Positions 1 to 8,489 of a stretch of DNA of 36,664 nucleotides are shown one piece after another. The position numbers and the translations under genes are program-made. Below the pieces are notes generated by a model. It ran no database searches and had not been told where the DNA came from. It worked only from the letters and a program-made list of their open reading frames with translations. The DNA is from Slackia equolifaciens. GTDB taxonomy: Bacteria; Actinomycetota; Coriobacteriia; Coriobacteriales; Eggerthellaceae. The stretch lies in the NCBI RefSeq assembly GCF_003725995.1, contig NZ_QIBX01000025.1, positions 1 to 36,664 on the forward strand, written 5' to 3'. Each line of letters starts with the position of its first letter. Position 1 is the stretch's first letter.

Positions 1-156
1 GTGGGTCACGATGACGTTGATGCCCTCGGCCACCATGTCGACGATGTGGCGGGCGGTGTTCTTCACCAGCTCGAGCTGCTCCTGGGGCGTGTTGCCCAGG
101 GCGTTGCCGCCGAGCGCGATGACGACGCTGGGGCCCGCTCCTTTCATATACGGCAT
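1..156 (-). CDS. arcC: Carbamate kinase, N-terminal part (cut by the window edge)
   Basis: Only the first 52 codons are inside the window. The translation starts MPYMKGAGPSVVIALGGNAL and runs to INVIVTH. The GGNAL motif and the VIVTH stretch that leads into the HGNGPQ motif are hallmarks of carbamate kinase, which makes ATP and carbamate from carbamoyl phosphate and ADP. The start at 156 is chosen because AGGAGG lies 9 nt upstream (166-171); an in-frame ATG at 147 is the alternative. It follows the pucR-like gene on the same strand and faces away from the permease/allHFG operon, so it probably supplies the ATP-forming last step of that pathway. In E. coli the corresponding kinase of the allantoin locus is AllK. 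Family assignment is confident despite truncation; the specific role is inference. Confidence 0.85.
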   Translation of the reverse strand, partial: MPYMKGAGPSVVIALGGNALGNTPQEQLELVKNTARHIVDMVAEGINVIVTH

Positions 157-271
157 TGGACCTCTCCTCCTTTAGCAAATGTCACAATGAAACGGAACGA
201 GAGCGATTATATTGAGCACGCTTATTCATGCCTTTAGCTTACAACGACAAAGAAACGTTTGATATATGGCG

Positions 272-1909
272 TTATAAGACAAAAGACTCATGCTGAGCTT
301 CGGACGCTTTGAGCCAAATCCAACAGTCGTGCGCCACCACCACTTCGGCAAAATCTCTTCCTGGTGTAAGGGGGATGCCCAGCTGCTTTATCTTCGTCGC
401 GCGGTAGCGAACGGTGTTGTAATGGACGAACGAACGCTCAGCGACGGTTTTGTAATTCAGTTCACCGTCGATCAGCAGCCCGAGCGTTTCCATGAGGTCG
501 GTTCCGTTTTCGCGGTCGTAGTCGATGACCGCCCCTATTTTGCTCATAACGAACTGTTCCAGTATGCGGCGGTCGTCGACGTGTTCGATAATTGAAAAAA
601 GGCGGCGTTGCGCATAAGTGTCAACAAAAGATTGCTTGTTCAGGGCGGCTCCCGTTTCAAGGGTTGTTTTGGCCTGCCGGTAGGCCGTTGATAAGTCACC
701 CACGGAAGCGCACTGGTCGGATATGCCGATTCCGATTTTGACGTTTCGGGCATGTGTAAGCTCAAACAGGTCGGGGAGCAGCTCAAGGAAAAACGTCTCG
801 AGCTTTTCAGGCGAGCAGGAGCATCCCACAACGGTAATCAGGTCGTCATAATACACAAGATAAATATGCTTGCTGTGTTGGTTGGTGAACCGGGGATACT
901 TCCCGTCGACGATTCCGGAATTGATAACCAGATCGTAAAACTTCTCTCGCGCGGTTTCGCTGTTGTCAAACAGTTTTATGCACGCCACTGGCTGCGGGAA
1001 ATCCAGCTGCATCGAGAAGGCGACCATCTTATTGCTTATTTCAAACGGAGAGGTCAGAGCGCCTTTTAACAGGTCACGAATGAATACGTCGCGAAAATTC
1101 TTCTGGTTTTTGGCGACGGCCTCTTTTTTCAGAAAGAAGGAGGCAAAAAGCATGCCGGCCTGCTCGATAGCTATATCTAGATTCTCGCAATCGCGCTCTC
1201 GCTCGGGTCGGGAGGGCGTGTAGATGTACCCGAATCTGTGCTTTCCAGCAACGATTGGATACAGATGGCGGTCAGCGAGCAAAAGGCGCTTGTTGTGCCG
1301 CAACTCTTCCGCCTTGTCATCGGTGATGGATTGCATGGGGTCAAGGGTCAATCCGTCAGAATTAGCCGCGCAGACGCAGGACATGTCCTTTCCCAAAATG
1401 AAAACATTCCGGCAGAGCAACTTTGCCAGGCGTTCTGTGAGCTCATCAAGCCCCGATTCCTTCAACAGAAGCTCGGTGAGCGAGACGTGAACGTTGTTTC
1501 GATACTGCATCTGCGCAATATACTCGTCGAGGGAGCGCGAAAGTATGTCGTTCGCCATGGTGGAGAGGTTGGCTTCGGGCGGTAGTTCGATAACGGGTAG
1601 GCCCAGTTCATCGGCCTGTTCGAGCATATGGCGGGGAATGGCGTCTATATATCTATGGGGCTTTATGCATACACCGGCGGTGCTGCATTCCAAGAGCCGG
1701 GGAATGAACTCCTCTAAAAGGGATTCATTGTTCACAAAGGGGAACAAGGTTGTGAGCAGCATCGTGTTGGGCTGCAAAAACGAGAAGATGTCCGGCACTT
1801 CCATCAGGGCCGCGCTGTCGACGACTCGGTGAAGCCCATCGCGTCCGGCTACGATTTTTGCGTTGGCAAAGCTGGGCAGCTCAAGCATATCCCCGATGGT
1901 TGCAGGCAT
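272..1909 (-). CDS. PucR-family transcriptional regulator
   Basis: A 545-aa protein. Residues ~5-130 match the N-terminal PucR domain of purine-catabolism regulators. Residues ~472-512 form the PucR C-terminal helix-turn-helix, with the typical HYNTVRYR recognition segment. The middle is probably a ligand or GGDEF-like sensory region. Family members usually activate purine, ureide or amide catabolic genes in response to a pathway intermediate. The start at 1909 has GGAG/GAGG a few bases upstream (RC of 1913-1919). It lies between carbamate kinase (same strand, 115 bp downstream) and the divergent permease operon, so it most likely controls both through the 1910-2124 gap. Effector and binding site are not visible. 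PucR annotation is confident; its targets are inferred from context. Confidence 0.88.
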   Translation of the reverse strand: MPATIGDMLELPSFANAKIVAGRDGLHRVVDSAALMEVPDIFSFLQPNTMLLTTLFPFVNNESLLEEFIPRLLECSTAGVCIKPHRYIDAIPRHMLEQADELGLPVIELPPEANLSTMANDILSRSLDEYIAQMQYRNNVHVSLTELLLKESGLDELTERLAKLLCRNVFILGKDMSCVCAANSDGLTLDPMQSITDDKAEELRHNKRLLLADRHLYPIVAGKHRFGYIYTPSRPERERDCENLDIAIEQAGMLFASFFLKKEAVAKNQKNFRDVFIRDLLKGALTSPFEISNKMVAFSMQLDFPQPVACIKLFDNSETAREKFYDLVINSGIVDGKYPRFTNQHSKHIYLVYYDDLITVVGCSCSPEKLETFFLELLPDLFELTHARNVKIGIGISDQCASVGDLSTAYRQAKTTLETGAALNKQSFVDTYAQRRLFSIIEHVDDRRILEQFVMSKIGAVIDYDRENGTDLMETLGLLIDGELNYKTVAERSFVHYNTVRYRATKIKQLGIPLTPGRDFAEVVVAHDCWIWLKASEAQHESFVL

Positions 1910-1963
1910 GGTTTCTCCTCAGGGCAAATCCGTGCAGCACACGATGACAATAAAACAAGCTAT

Positions 1964-1992
1964 TTTTTATCGTTGGATGCTAAATAAGTCAA
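1964..1992 (-). promoter_or_regulatory. Candidate pucR promoter
   Basis: On the minus strand TTGACT (1987-1992) is followed after 17 bp by TAAAAA (1964-1969). That is 5/6 and 4/6 match to the sigma-A consensus, with a predicted start near 1957 and a leader of about 48 nt. The rest of the 1910-2124 gap must also hold the divergent operon promoter. TTGAAA at 1995-2000 and TATGAT at 2006-2011 are seen there but do not form a well-spaced pair. Confidence 0.4.
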
Positions 1993-2124
1993 TCTTGAAA
2001 CTCCATATGATACGCATAAAGGAAAAAGTAAGGTCAGACGGGAAAGGGGGAGCGGCGAATTCGTATCGCTGAGGCGCACTGCCAAGGCGAAGGGTGTCCG
2101 GGCGCAAGAGGAGGATGATGGCGA

Positions 2125-3696
2125 ATGGGCACAAGGGGTATTCCTCTATTCCAGAAGTCCGATATCGACGGGTTTTTCGGATTGTTCACGAACAACCTCA
2201 CTAACGTGTTGGTGCTTACGGGCTTGCTGGTGTTTACCGTTCAGATGCCTACCGATTTGGTATATGGCCGTATTCTGCCGGCTACGGGGCTCGGGGTGTT
2301 TCTGGCATCGATGGCGTATACGTTCCTTGGGTGGCGTATGGCCAAAAAGGAGGGGCGGTTTGATGTCACGGCTCTGCCGGCGGGCATCAGCGTTCCCCAC
2401 ATGTTCCTGATTATCTATATGATCATCCTTCCTGTGAAAACGGCAACCGGCGATCCGGTTTTGGCGTGGTATGCGGGCATCGCATGGTGCTTCGTGGAGG
2501 GCGTCGTGGCGCTTTGCGGCATCCTGGTTGGCCCTTGGATCAGGAACAATGTTCCCAGGGCCGCCCTTTTGGGCTCGCTGGCGGGCGTTTCGATCACGTC
2601 CATCATGGCCAACAGCGCCCTGCAGAGCTGGGAGGTTCCCTATATCGCCTTTGTGTGCTTCGGCGTGATTCTGCTGGGGTTTGTCGCGAAGGTGCGTATG
2701 CCGTTTAATCTTCCCGCCGGTTTGGTGGCCATCATTTTGGGCGTCGCAATCGGCTGGGTGTCGGGCTATATGTCGCCCGATGAGGTTTCTTCGTCGTTGC
2801 AAAATGTTGGAGCGTATCCGCCAATTCCCATGCCGTGGGGTATCGTCGAGGGCCTTGAGGCCGCGGCACCTTATCTGATAACCGCCATTCCGCTGGGCAT
2901 CTACAACTTCATGGAAAGCATCGACAACGTGGAAAGCGCAAGCGCGGCAGGCGATTCCTACAACACGCGCCAGGTTCTGCTGTCCGACGGCATGGCCACG
3001 GTCATCGGCTCGTGCTTCGGCGGCATCATTCCCATCGCGGTGTACATCGGCCACCCCGGGTGGAAGCAGGTAGGTGCTCGCTTGGGCTACAGCTGGATGA
3101 CGGGCGTGTGCGTGCTGCTCCTGGGTGTGTTCGGCCTTGCATCGGTGCTCATCAGCGTGATTCCTCTGGTCTCTCTTTTGCCGGTCCTTATCTATATAGG
3201 TATGGTCATTGGCACGCAGGCGTTCGAGCATGTTCCCAAAGCCCATTTCCCGGCGGTTATTCTGGCGATGCTGCCCTGGCTTGCAGATTGGGGCCAAACG
3301 CAGATCGAAAACGCCATCAGCGCAGCGGGTGTGAGTATGCCTTCTGCAGAGGCATTCAATGCGGCGGGTGTGCATTGGGCCGGATTCGACCTGCTGGGCG
3401 GCGGTGCTGTGATCATGGGCATCGTGTGGGCAACCATTCTGGTGTTCATGCTTGAGCGGCGTGCGATGGCGCTGTGCGTCGTGTGCGCGGTGGCTGCAGT
3501 GCTCGCGTTTTTCGGAATCATTCATGCCCCGACGGTGGGCGTTGCGATGGCGCCCGAGGTATCGCTTGGATACCTGTTGATGGCTGCCGTGAGTGTGCTC
3601 ATCCTGCGTTTCGGAAAAGGATCCGCCGAATCGCATGACGACAATTCAAAAGTTGCCGGCGAGAAGGCCGGCGAATCGAAGGAGGTCTTGCAGTGA
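2125..3696 (+). CDS. NCS2-like (xanthine/uracil-type) permease 1
   Basis: A 523-aa polytopic membrane protein with about a dozen hydrophobic segments and a short hydrophilic, charged C-terminal tail. The opening SDIDGFFGLFTNNLTN, and the later LGIYNFMESIDNVESA and IPIAVYIGHPGW segments, fit the nucleobase:cation symporter-2 superfamily in a subgroup near the AzgA-like permeases. It probably imports a purine, pyrimidine or small ureide at the cytoplasmic membrane. The start at 2125 has AAGAGGAGG at 2106-2114; two earlier ATGs (2115, 2118) are out of frame. Its end overlaps the next gene by 4 nt (GTGA), indicating translational coupling. It is paralogous to the permease at 4370. Substrate cannot be read from sequence. 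Confidence 0.82.
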   Translation: MGTRGIPLFQKSDIDGFFGLFTNNLTNVLVLTGLLVFTVQMPTDLVYGRILPATGLGVFLASMAYTFLGWRMAKKEGRFDVTALPAGISVPHMFLIIYMIILPVKTATGDPVLAWYAGIAWCFVEGVVALCGILVGPWIRNNVPRAALLGSLAGVSITSIMANSALQSWEVPYIAFVCFGVILLGFVAKVRMPFNLPAGLVAIILGVAIGWVSGYMSPDEVSSSLQNVGAYPPIPMPWGIVEGLEAAAPYLITAIPLGIYNFMESIDNVESASAAGDSYNTRQVLLSDGMATVIGSCFGGIIPIAVYIGHPGWKQVGARLGYSWMTGVCVLLLGVFGLASVLISVIPLVSLLPVLIYIGMVIGTQAFEHVPKAHFPAVILAMLPWLADWGQTQIENAISAAGVSMPSAEAFNAAGVHWAGFDLLGGGAVIMGIVWATILVFMLERRAMALCVVCAVAAVLAFFGIIHAPTVGVAMAPEVSLGYLLMAAVSVLILRFGKGSAESHDDNSKVAGEKAGESKEVLQ

Positions 3697-4370
3697 AGAC
3701 GTATTCCGCAGAGGCTCTGCCGTATGAGTTCGATTTCTCTTTGGAAGATACAGCTCTCGTCATCATAGACATGCAGCGCGACTTTTGCGAACACGGCGGA
3801 TTCGGGGAGAAGCTTGGCAACGACATTTCCCTGACCAAGGGCATTATCCCTACCGTAAAGGTCATGCTGGACAAAGCGCGCGAGGTGGGCATGACGGTCA
3901 TCCATACGCGCGAAGGCCACAGGCCCGATCTTTCCGATTGCCCTCCCGCCAAGCTCAACCGCGGGCGCAAGCAGGGCGCGGGCATTGGCGATGAGGGCCC
4001 TATGGGACGCATTCTCGTTCGTGGGGAATACGGCCATGACATCGTGGACGAGCTCTATCCCATCGAGGGTGAGATCGTCATCGACAAGCCGGGCAAGGAC
4101 GCGTTTTACGCCACCGACCTGGAGCTTATCCTGCGTACGCGCGGAATCCAGCACTTGATCGTGTGCGGCGTGACCACACATGTGTGCGTGAGCACCACGA
4201 TTCGAGCGGCGAATGACCGCGGCTTTGACTGTCTGCTTTTGAGTGACTGTTCTGCCGCTTTCGACCCCGCCGACCATGAGGCTGCCGTGCGCAACATTCA
4301 TCAGCAGGGCGGTATTTTTGGCTGGGCCACCACGCATGACAAGGTAATTGCGGCGCTGGAGGTGGACTAA
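3693..4370 (+). CDS. Isochorismatase-fold amidohydrolase, biuret-hydrolase-like
   Basis: A 225-aa cysteine hydrolase. The triad is visible as Asp26 (in IIDMQRDF), Lys132 (in DKPGKDAFYATDL) and Cys165 (in VCGVTTHVCV). The spacings, 106 and 33 residues, equal those I recall for the Rhizobium biuret hydrolase BiuH (Asp36, Lys142, Cys175). HTREGHRPDLSD, GPMGRILVRGE and QQGGIFGW also resemble BiuH. Family members cleave C-N bonds in biuret, ureidoacrylate, N-carbamoylsarcosine or nicotinamide, releasing ammonia. The GTG start at 3693 is supported by GGAGG at 3681-3685 and overlaps the permease stop; the stop overlaps the next ATG by one base. Placement between two permeases suggests it acts on an imported ureide. 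Biuret itself is only one candidate substrate. Confidence 0.85.
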   Translation: MKTYSAEALPYEFDFSLEDTALVIIDMQRDFCEHGGFGEKLGNDISLTKGIIPTVKVMLDKAREVGMTVIHTREGHRPDLSDCPPAKLNRGRKQGAGIGDEGPMGRILVRGEYGHDIVDELYPIEGEIVIDKPGKDAFYATDLELILRTRGIQHLIVCGVTTHVCVSTTIRAANDRGFDCLLLSDCSAAFDPADHEAAVRNIHQQGGIFGWATTHDKVIAALEVD

Positions 4371-6037
4371 TGGCGCAGTCTATCGAAGCCAAGGGCAAAG
4401 GGACGCCCTTGTGGGTGTCAAGTGACATCAACGGCTTTTTCGGCCTGTTCTCCAACTCTTTGACCAACTTCCTCACGGCTATCGGCCTTTTGGCGGGTAT
4501 CGCCATGCCCAACGACATCGTGTTCGGGCGTATCGTTCCCGCCGCGGCGCTTTCTATCGCGTTTGGCAACTTCATTCTGGGCGTCATTGCGCGTCGCATG
4601 TCCATCCGCGAAGGTAGGGCCGACGTGACCGCCATGCCGTACGGCCTTTCGGTTCCGCATTACTTCGCCGTGGCGTTGGGCGTTATTCTGCCGACGTACG
4701 TGGTGACCCAGGACTGGATGGTTGCTTGGGCAACGGGTATCGTGTGGAACCTGATTCAGGGTATCATCATGCTGGTGGGTGCATTCGTGGGTCCGTGGAT
4801 CAAGGAGCATCTGCCCCGCGCCGCCATGTTGGGAGCGCTGGCTGGTTTTGCCCTGACGTTTATCTCGGGCGTGCCTATCGGCGAGATGTATGCGGCTCCC
4901 ATGATCGGCATGGTGTGCTTCATCATTTTGATGGTGGGCTGGCTTTCCCATAAGCGTCTTCCGCTCAATATGCCTGTGGGCGCCTTCGCTATTCTGGTGG
5001 GCACGATTATCGCTTGGGCGACGGGTTATATGGATCCGGCGAATGTGACAGCTGCCGCTTCTAATTTCGGCATTCCCATTCCTGAGCTGACCGTTGGTTT
5101 GTTTGCGGTGGGCTTCGCTCAGATTGCTCCGTTCCTTCCTGCGGCTATTCCTCTGGGCATTTATGACTTCCTGGAGAGCCTGAATAACCTGGAAAGCGCG
5201 GCGGTTGCGGGCGAGAAGTACCCGGTTGCGCAGTCCATGTGCGTTCCTGCCGTGCTTACCATTCTGGCTTCATGCATCGGCAGCGTGTTTCCCACGATCA
5301 TCTATATCGGCCATCCCGGCTGGAAGGCCGCGGGCGCACGCATCGGATACTCGTTTTTGACGGGCGCTGCCATTCTTCTGCTGGCGTTCACTGGCCTGCT
5401 TGAGATTGTAAGCGCCGTGATTCCGCTGGCTGCGCTGCTTCCCATTCTGGTGTACATCGGCATGGTGATCGGCCAGCAGGCGTTCGAGACGGCCGCCCCG
5501 CGTCATTTCCCTGCGGTCATCTTGGCGTTCATGCCCTACATCGGCAGCTTTATCGTGGGTAAGATCGGCAGCGTCATCGATTCTGTCAACGCCGCTCTGG
5601 CGCAGGCGGGGTCGAACATCTCCGTGGCGATCAGCGAGATTCCCATGGACGGCGTGGTCACGGTGAGCAACGCCATCCTGTCTGGCAACGGCGTGCCTTA
5701 CCTTGGATGGGATAGGCTGAGCGGCGGCGACATCATTATCGCTATGCTTATCGCCTCGATCGTCATCTACACGATTGACCGACGCTACATGCGAGCGGCC
5801 GTGTACAGCCTGGTGGGCGCCGTACTTTCGTTCTTCGGAATCATCCATGCGGCTTCGTTTGGGATCAATGCAGCCCCCGAGGTCATGATTGGCTATTTGG
5901 GCATGGCGGTTGTGCTTGTTGCCATGAACTACTATCGCAAGGCCGACAACGTGCCGATCGACGACGAAGAGGCTGATGAAAAGGCCCCTGACGATTCGGC
6001 TGAAGCTCCGGAAAAGGCCGAAGAGGCCACGGCGTAA
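4370..6037 (+). CDS. NCS2-like (xanthine/uracil-type) permease 2
   Basis: A 555-aa membrane permease clearly paralogous to the one at 2125. It shares SDINGFFGLFSNSLTNF near the N-terminus, PLGIYDFLESLNNLESA in the middle, a YIGHPGWK segment and an IPLAALLPILVYIGMVIG segment. The last ~30 residues form an acidic hydrophilic tail rich in Asp, Glu and Ala. The start overlaps the hydrolase stop (TAATG) and has GGAGG at 4358-4362. Keeping two diverged copies around a single hydrolase suggests either two substrates or an import/export pair; nothing in the sequence decides which. The downstream gap to allH is 50 bp and holds a hairpin. Confidence 0.82.
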   Translation: MAQSIEAKGKGTPLWVSSDINGFFGLFSNSLTNFLTAIGLLAGIAMPNDIVFGRIVPAAALSIAFGNFILGVIARRMSIREGRADVTAMPYGLSVPHYFAVALGVILPTYVVTQDWMVAWATGIVWNLIQGIIMLVGAFVGPWIKEHLPRAAMLGALAGFALTFISGVPIGEMYAAPMIGMVCFIILMVGWLSHKRLPLNMPVGAFAILVGTIIAWATGYMDPANVTAAASNFGIPIPELTVGLFAVGFAQIAPFLPAAIPLGIYDFLESLNNLESAAVAGEKYPVAQSMCVPAVLTILASCIGSVFPTIIYIGHPGWKAAGARIGYSFLTGAAILLLAFTGLLEIVSAVIPLAALLPILVYIGMVIGQQAFETAAPRHFPAVILAFMPYIGSFIVGKIGSVIDSVNAALAQAGSNISVAISEIPMDGVVTVSNAILSGNGVPYLGWDRLSGGDIIIAMLIASIVIYTIDRRYMRAAVYSLVGAVLSFFGIIHAASFGINAAPEVMIGYLGMAVVLVAMNYYRKADNVPIDDEEADEKAPDDSAEAPEKAEEATA

Positions 6038-6045
6038 AGGAAAAA

Positions 6046-6070
6046 GGGCGGCCGCCCCGTGCGGCTGCCC
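6046..6070 (+). promoter_or_regulatory. GC-rich hairpin between permease 2 and allH
   Basis: A 10-bp stem (6046-6055 with 6061-6070, one G-U pair) closes a 5-nt loop. No U-tract follows, so it does not look like an intrinsic terminator. It ends 5 nt before the GGAGG ribosome-binding site of allH. It may be an mRNA processing or stability element that sets different levels of permease and enzyme, or a partial attenuator. It is the only real gap inside the operon. Confidence 0.5.
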
Positions 6071-6087
6071 ACTTCGGAGGTGACGCT

Positions 6088-6933
6088 ATGGGTGCGACGT
6101 TTGAGGCGCGCTATGTCGAACGCCGTATTCGCGAGGTTGCCGACTTCGGACGGGGACGCGTTCATAGCGTATACGCCAACAGTTTGAACGTTTGTTTTGA
6201 TGGGTGCGGGGGATTGGTGACCATTCTGAATCCAACGCCTGACGTTGCCCCCGCATCAATCGTATTGGCACAGCGGACGAACTTTGCCGATCAGGGCATA
6301 GAGGTAGGCGAGTCCGCGCGTTTTTTCCAGGGCGGCTTATCGGTTGGGCCGTTGAGTGTGGCGACGAAAGGCGCGATTGACCGTAGCTGCGTTCTTCCGC
6401 GCTTTGAAAAGACGCGGGCTCTGCAGGACTCGTGTTATGCGTTCGCGGAGAGAGTCGATGGCAACCAAGCCCGTTTCAGGGGATTTTTCGACCCCCGCGT
6501 GGAGAGGCGGCTTGCTGCGGCGCAGCGACAGTTTGAGAAATGCCTGGCGTCTCAGGAATCTATCGAAGACGCTGTTCGGGGGCTTGTTGGTTTGGGGTGC
6601 GGCTTGACCCCCTCGGGTGATGATTTTCTGGTTGGCGCCTTCGCTGTGCTGCTTTCTCTCAAAGGTTCCGCTGATCCTGCGGTTGTTCGCCTGCATGCGT
6701 ATCTTGCGGATGCATCGGATAGAACCACTGATATCAGCCGCTGGATGATTCATTACGCGCTTGAAGGGCGCTTTCGGGAATCCCTTATCGCGTTGATAGA
6801 GGCCTGTGCGACGGGCGCGCCTCTTGATGGTCCCCTCGAATTGCTGTGGAGTGTAGGGGCAAGCTCGGGTTTCGATATGAGCTGTGGGGTTCTGTGCGGC
6901 CTTCGTGCGTGCATCGCAAAGAAGGAGATGTGA
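6088..6933 (+). CDS. allH: DUF2877 protein, oxamate carbamoyltransferase subunit AllH-like
   Basis: A 281-aa protein with the DUF2877 signature GLTPSGDDFLVG at about residues 170-182. In E. coli the DUF2877 protein YlbF was renamed AllH, a subunit of oxamate carbamoyltransferase with AllF and AllG. That enzyme splits oxalurate with phosphate into oxamate and carbamoyl phosphate. Length matches the E. coli protein (about 270 aa). The ATG at 6088 follows GGAGG (6077-6081). Here the order is allH-allF-allG, so DUF2877 comes first rather than third as in E. coli. Membership of the family is well supported; the substrate in this organism may differ, because no ureidoglycolate enzymes are present nearby. 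Confidence 0.82.
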   Translation: MGATFEARYVERRIREVADFGRGRVHSVYANSLNVCFDGCGGLVTILNPTPDVAPASIVLAQRTNFADQGIEVGESARFFQGGLSVGPLSVATKGAIDRSCVLPRFEKTRALQDSCYAFAERVDGNQARFRGFFDPRVERRLAAAQRQFEKCLASQESIEDAVRGLVGLGCGLTPSGDDFLVGAFAVLLSLKGSADPAVVRLHAYLADASDRTTDISRWMIHYALEGRFRESLIALIEACATGAPLDGPLELLWSVGASSGFDMSCGVLCGLRACIAKKEM

Positions 6934-6935
6934 TT

Positions 6936-8480
6936 ATGGCGCAGTATATATGCGTGCGAAAAAACGCATACCATGACTCGGTTTCATTGATGACGTTGAC
7001 CAATGAGCTGAAAAAATCGGACGAAATAGAGGACGCCGTTGTTTCTATGGCGACGGACATGAACAAGGAGCTGGCAGAAAACATCGGCTTTATCAGCGAC
7101 GATATTCAGTCTGCCGGCCCCAATGACCTGCTCATCGCTCTGCGCTGCCCCGATGAGGAGGCGTGCGAGCGCATGGTGGTGCGGGTTGACGAGCTTTTGC
7201 AGTCTAAAAAGAAGAAGGCCGCCAAAAGCAAGGAGGCAACGTATAGGAGCATTCACCAGGCGAATGACGACGATGCCGATTTGAACATGGCTGTGATATC
7301 CGTTGCGGGTGATTATGCAGCACGCGAGGTAAACGCGGCGCTCGATTGCGGTATGAACGTCATGTTGTTTTCTGACAATGTGAGCGTAGAAGATGAGGTT
7401 GCGTTTAAGAACAAAGCCCATGAGCTGGGACTGCTCGTCATGGGGCCCGATTGCGGAACCGCCATCATCGACGGCGTGGGGCTGTGTTTTGCAAACGACG
7501 TGCGGCGCGGCTCGATCGGCATTGTTGCCGCATCGGGAACGGGTTTGCAGGAAGTGAGCGTGATTATCGATCGTCTGGGTGGCGGAATCTCGCAGGCGAT
7601 AGGTACCGGCGGCCGCGACCTGTCGGCACCCGTCGGCGGAATGATGATGCTCGACGGCATTTCCAAGCTTGAGGATGATGAGGATACCTCGGTCATTGTT
7701 TTGGTGTCGAAGCCCCCGGTGCCTGAGGTGGCCGAAAAGGTGCTTCATGCCGTTGAGCAGTGCACAAAGCCGGTCGTGGTGTGCTTTATCGCCGACGAGG
7801 CGCATCGAGGCGGCGACGGTATCGTGTTCGCGCGCAGCCTAGAGGACGCTGCCATCCAGGCTGTGGCTCTGTCAAAGGGGGAGGATGCGCCTTCATCGGG
7901 GAAGAGCGTCTACCCTGTGGCTGAGGAGGCACGGCGTTTTGCCGGAAAGCTTTCGGCGAATCAGAAATCAATCCGCGCGCTGTACTGCGGCGGAACGCTG
8001 GCCGCCGAGGCTCTTTTCGAGATGTCCAAAGTGCGCGATGGCGTGGTGAGCAACGTGGCCAAAAAGGCGCATCAGAAAATGAGCGACCCGTTTGTGAGCA
8101 CGGGTGACACCATTGTCGATCTGGGCGACGACGTGTTCACGAAGGGCAGGCCCCATCCCATGATCGACCCCTCGATTCGCTGCGACCGCATTGTGGCCGA
8201 AGCGATGGATGAGTCGGTGGGCGTGATTCTGCTCGACTTCGAACTGGGGTTTGGCTCTAACGCTGATCCTGTGGGCGCGACCATCGAGGCGATAGAGCAG
8301 GCGCAAAAAATCGCCGGCGAGCAGGGGCGCCACATGGCGTTTGTCGGCTACGTTCTGGGAACCGATCGCGATTATCAGGATTATCAAAAGCAATGCGCAA
8401 TGCTTGAAGAGGCGGGCGTTCTGATTGCCCAGAGCAACCTTAATGCCGTGGAAACGGCGCTGGCTATCGTTGGCGCTTAA
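6936..8480 (+). CDS. allF: FdrA/AllF-like oxamate carbamoyltransferase subunit
   Basis: A 514-aa protein of the FdrA family, built on a succinyl-CoA-synthetase alpha-like fold. Recognisable segments are MGPDCGTAIIDG (~168-179), IGIVAASGTGLQEV (~193-206) and IGTGGRDLSAPVGG, followed by a second nucleotide-binding-like half. The ATG at 6936 is chosen because AAGGAG lies 8 nt upstream and the start sits 2 nt after the allH stop; an upstream in-frame start at 6846 would overlap allH by 88 nt and has no ribosome-binding site. With AllG and AllH it should form the carbamoyltransferase that produces carbamoyl phosphate. CoA ligase activity is not expected for this branch. Confidence 0.85.
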   Translation: MAQYICVRKNAYHDSVSLMTLTNELKKSDEIEDAVVSMATDMNKELAENIGFISDDIQSAGPNDLLIALRCPDEEACERMVVRVDELLQSKKKKAAKSKEATYRSIHQANDDDADLNMAVISVAGDYAAREVNAALDCGMNVMLFSDNVSVEDEVAFKNKAHELGLLVMGPDCGTAIIDGVGLCFANDVRRGSIGIVAASGTGLQEVSVIIDRLGGGISQAIGTGGRDLSAPVGGMMMLDGISKLEDDEDTSVIVLVSKPPVPEVAEKVLHAVEQCTKPVVVCFIADEAHRGGDGIVFARSLEDAAIQAVALSKGEDAPSSGKSVYPVAEEARRFAGKLSANQKSIRALYCGGTLAAEALFEMSKVRDGVVSNVAKKAHQKMSDPFVSTGDTIVDLGDDVFTKGRPHPMIDPSIRCDRIVAEAMDESVGVILLDFELGFGSNADPVGATIEAIEQAQKIAGEQGRHMAFVGYVLGTDRDYQDYQKQCAMLEEAGVLIAQSNLNAVETALAIVGA

Positions 8481-8489
8481 GGAGGAATC

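Noticed and set aside
2146-3636. A 496-codon open frame on the minus strand opposite permease 1
   Set aside because: It is a shadow of the GC-rich permease gene: Arg/His/Gln-rich composition, no ribosome-binding site, and the plus-strand frame has clear family motifs.
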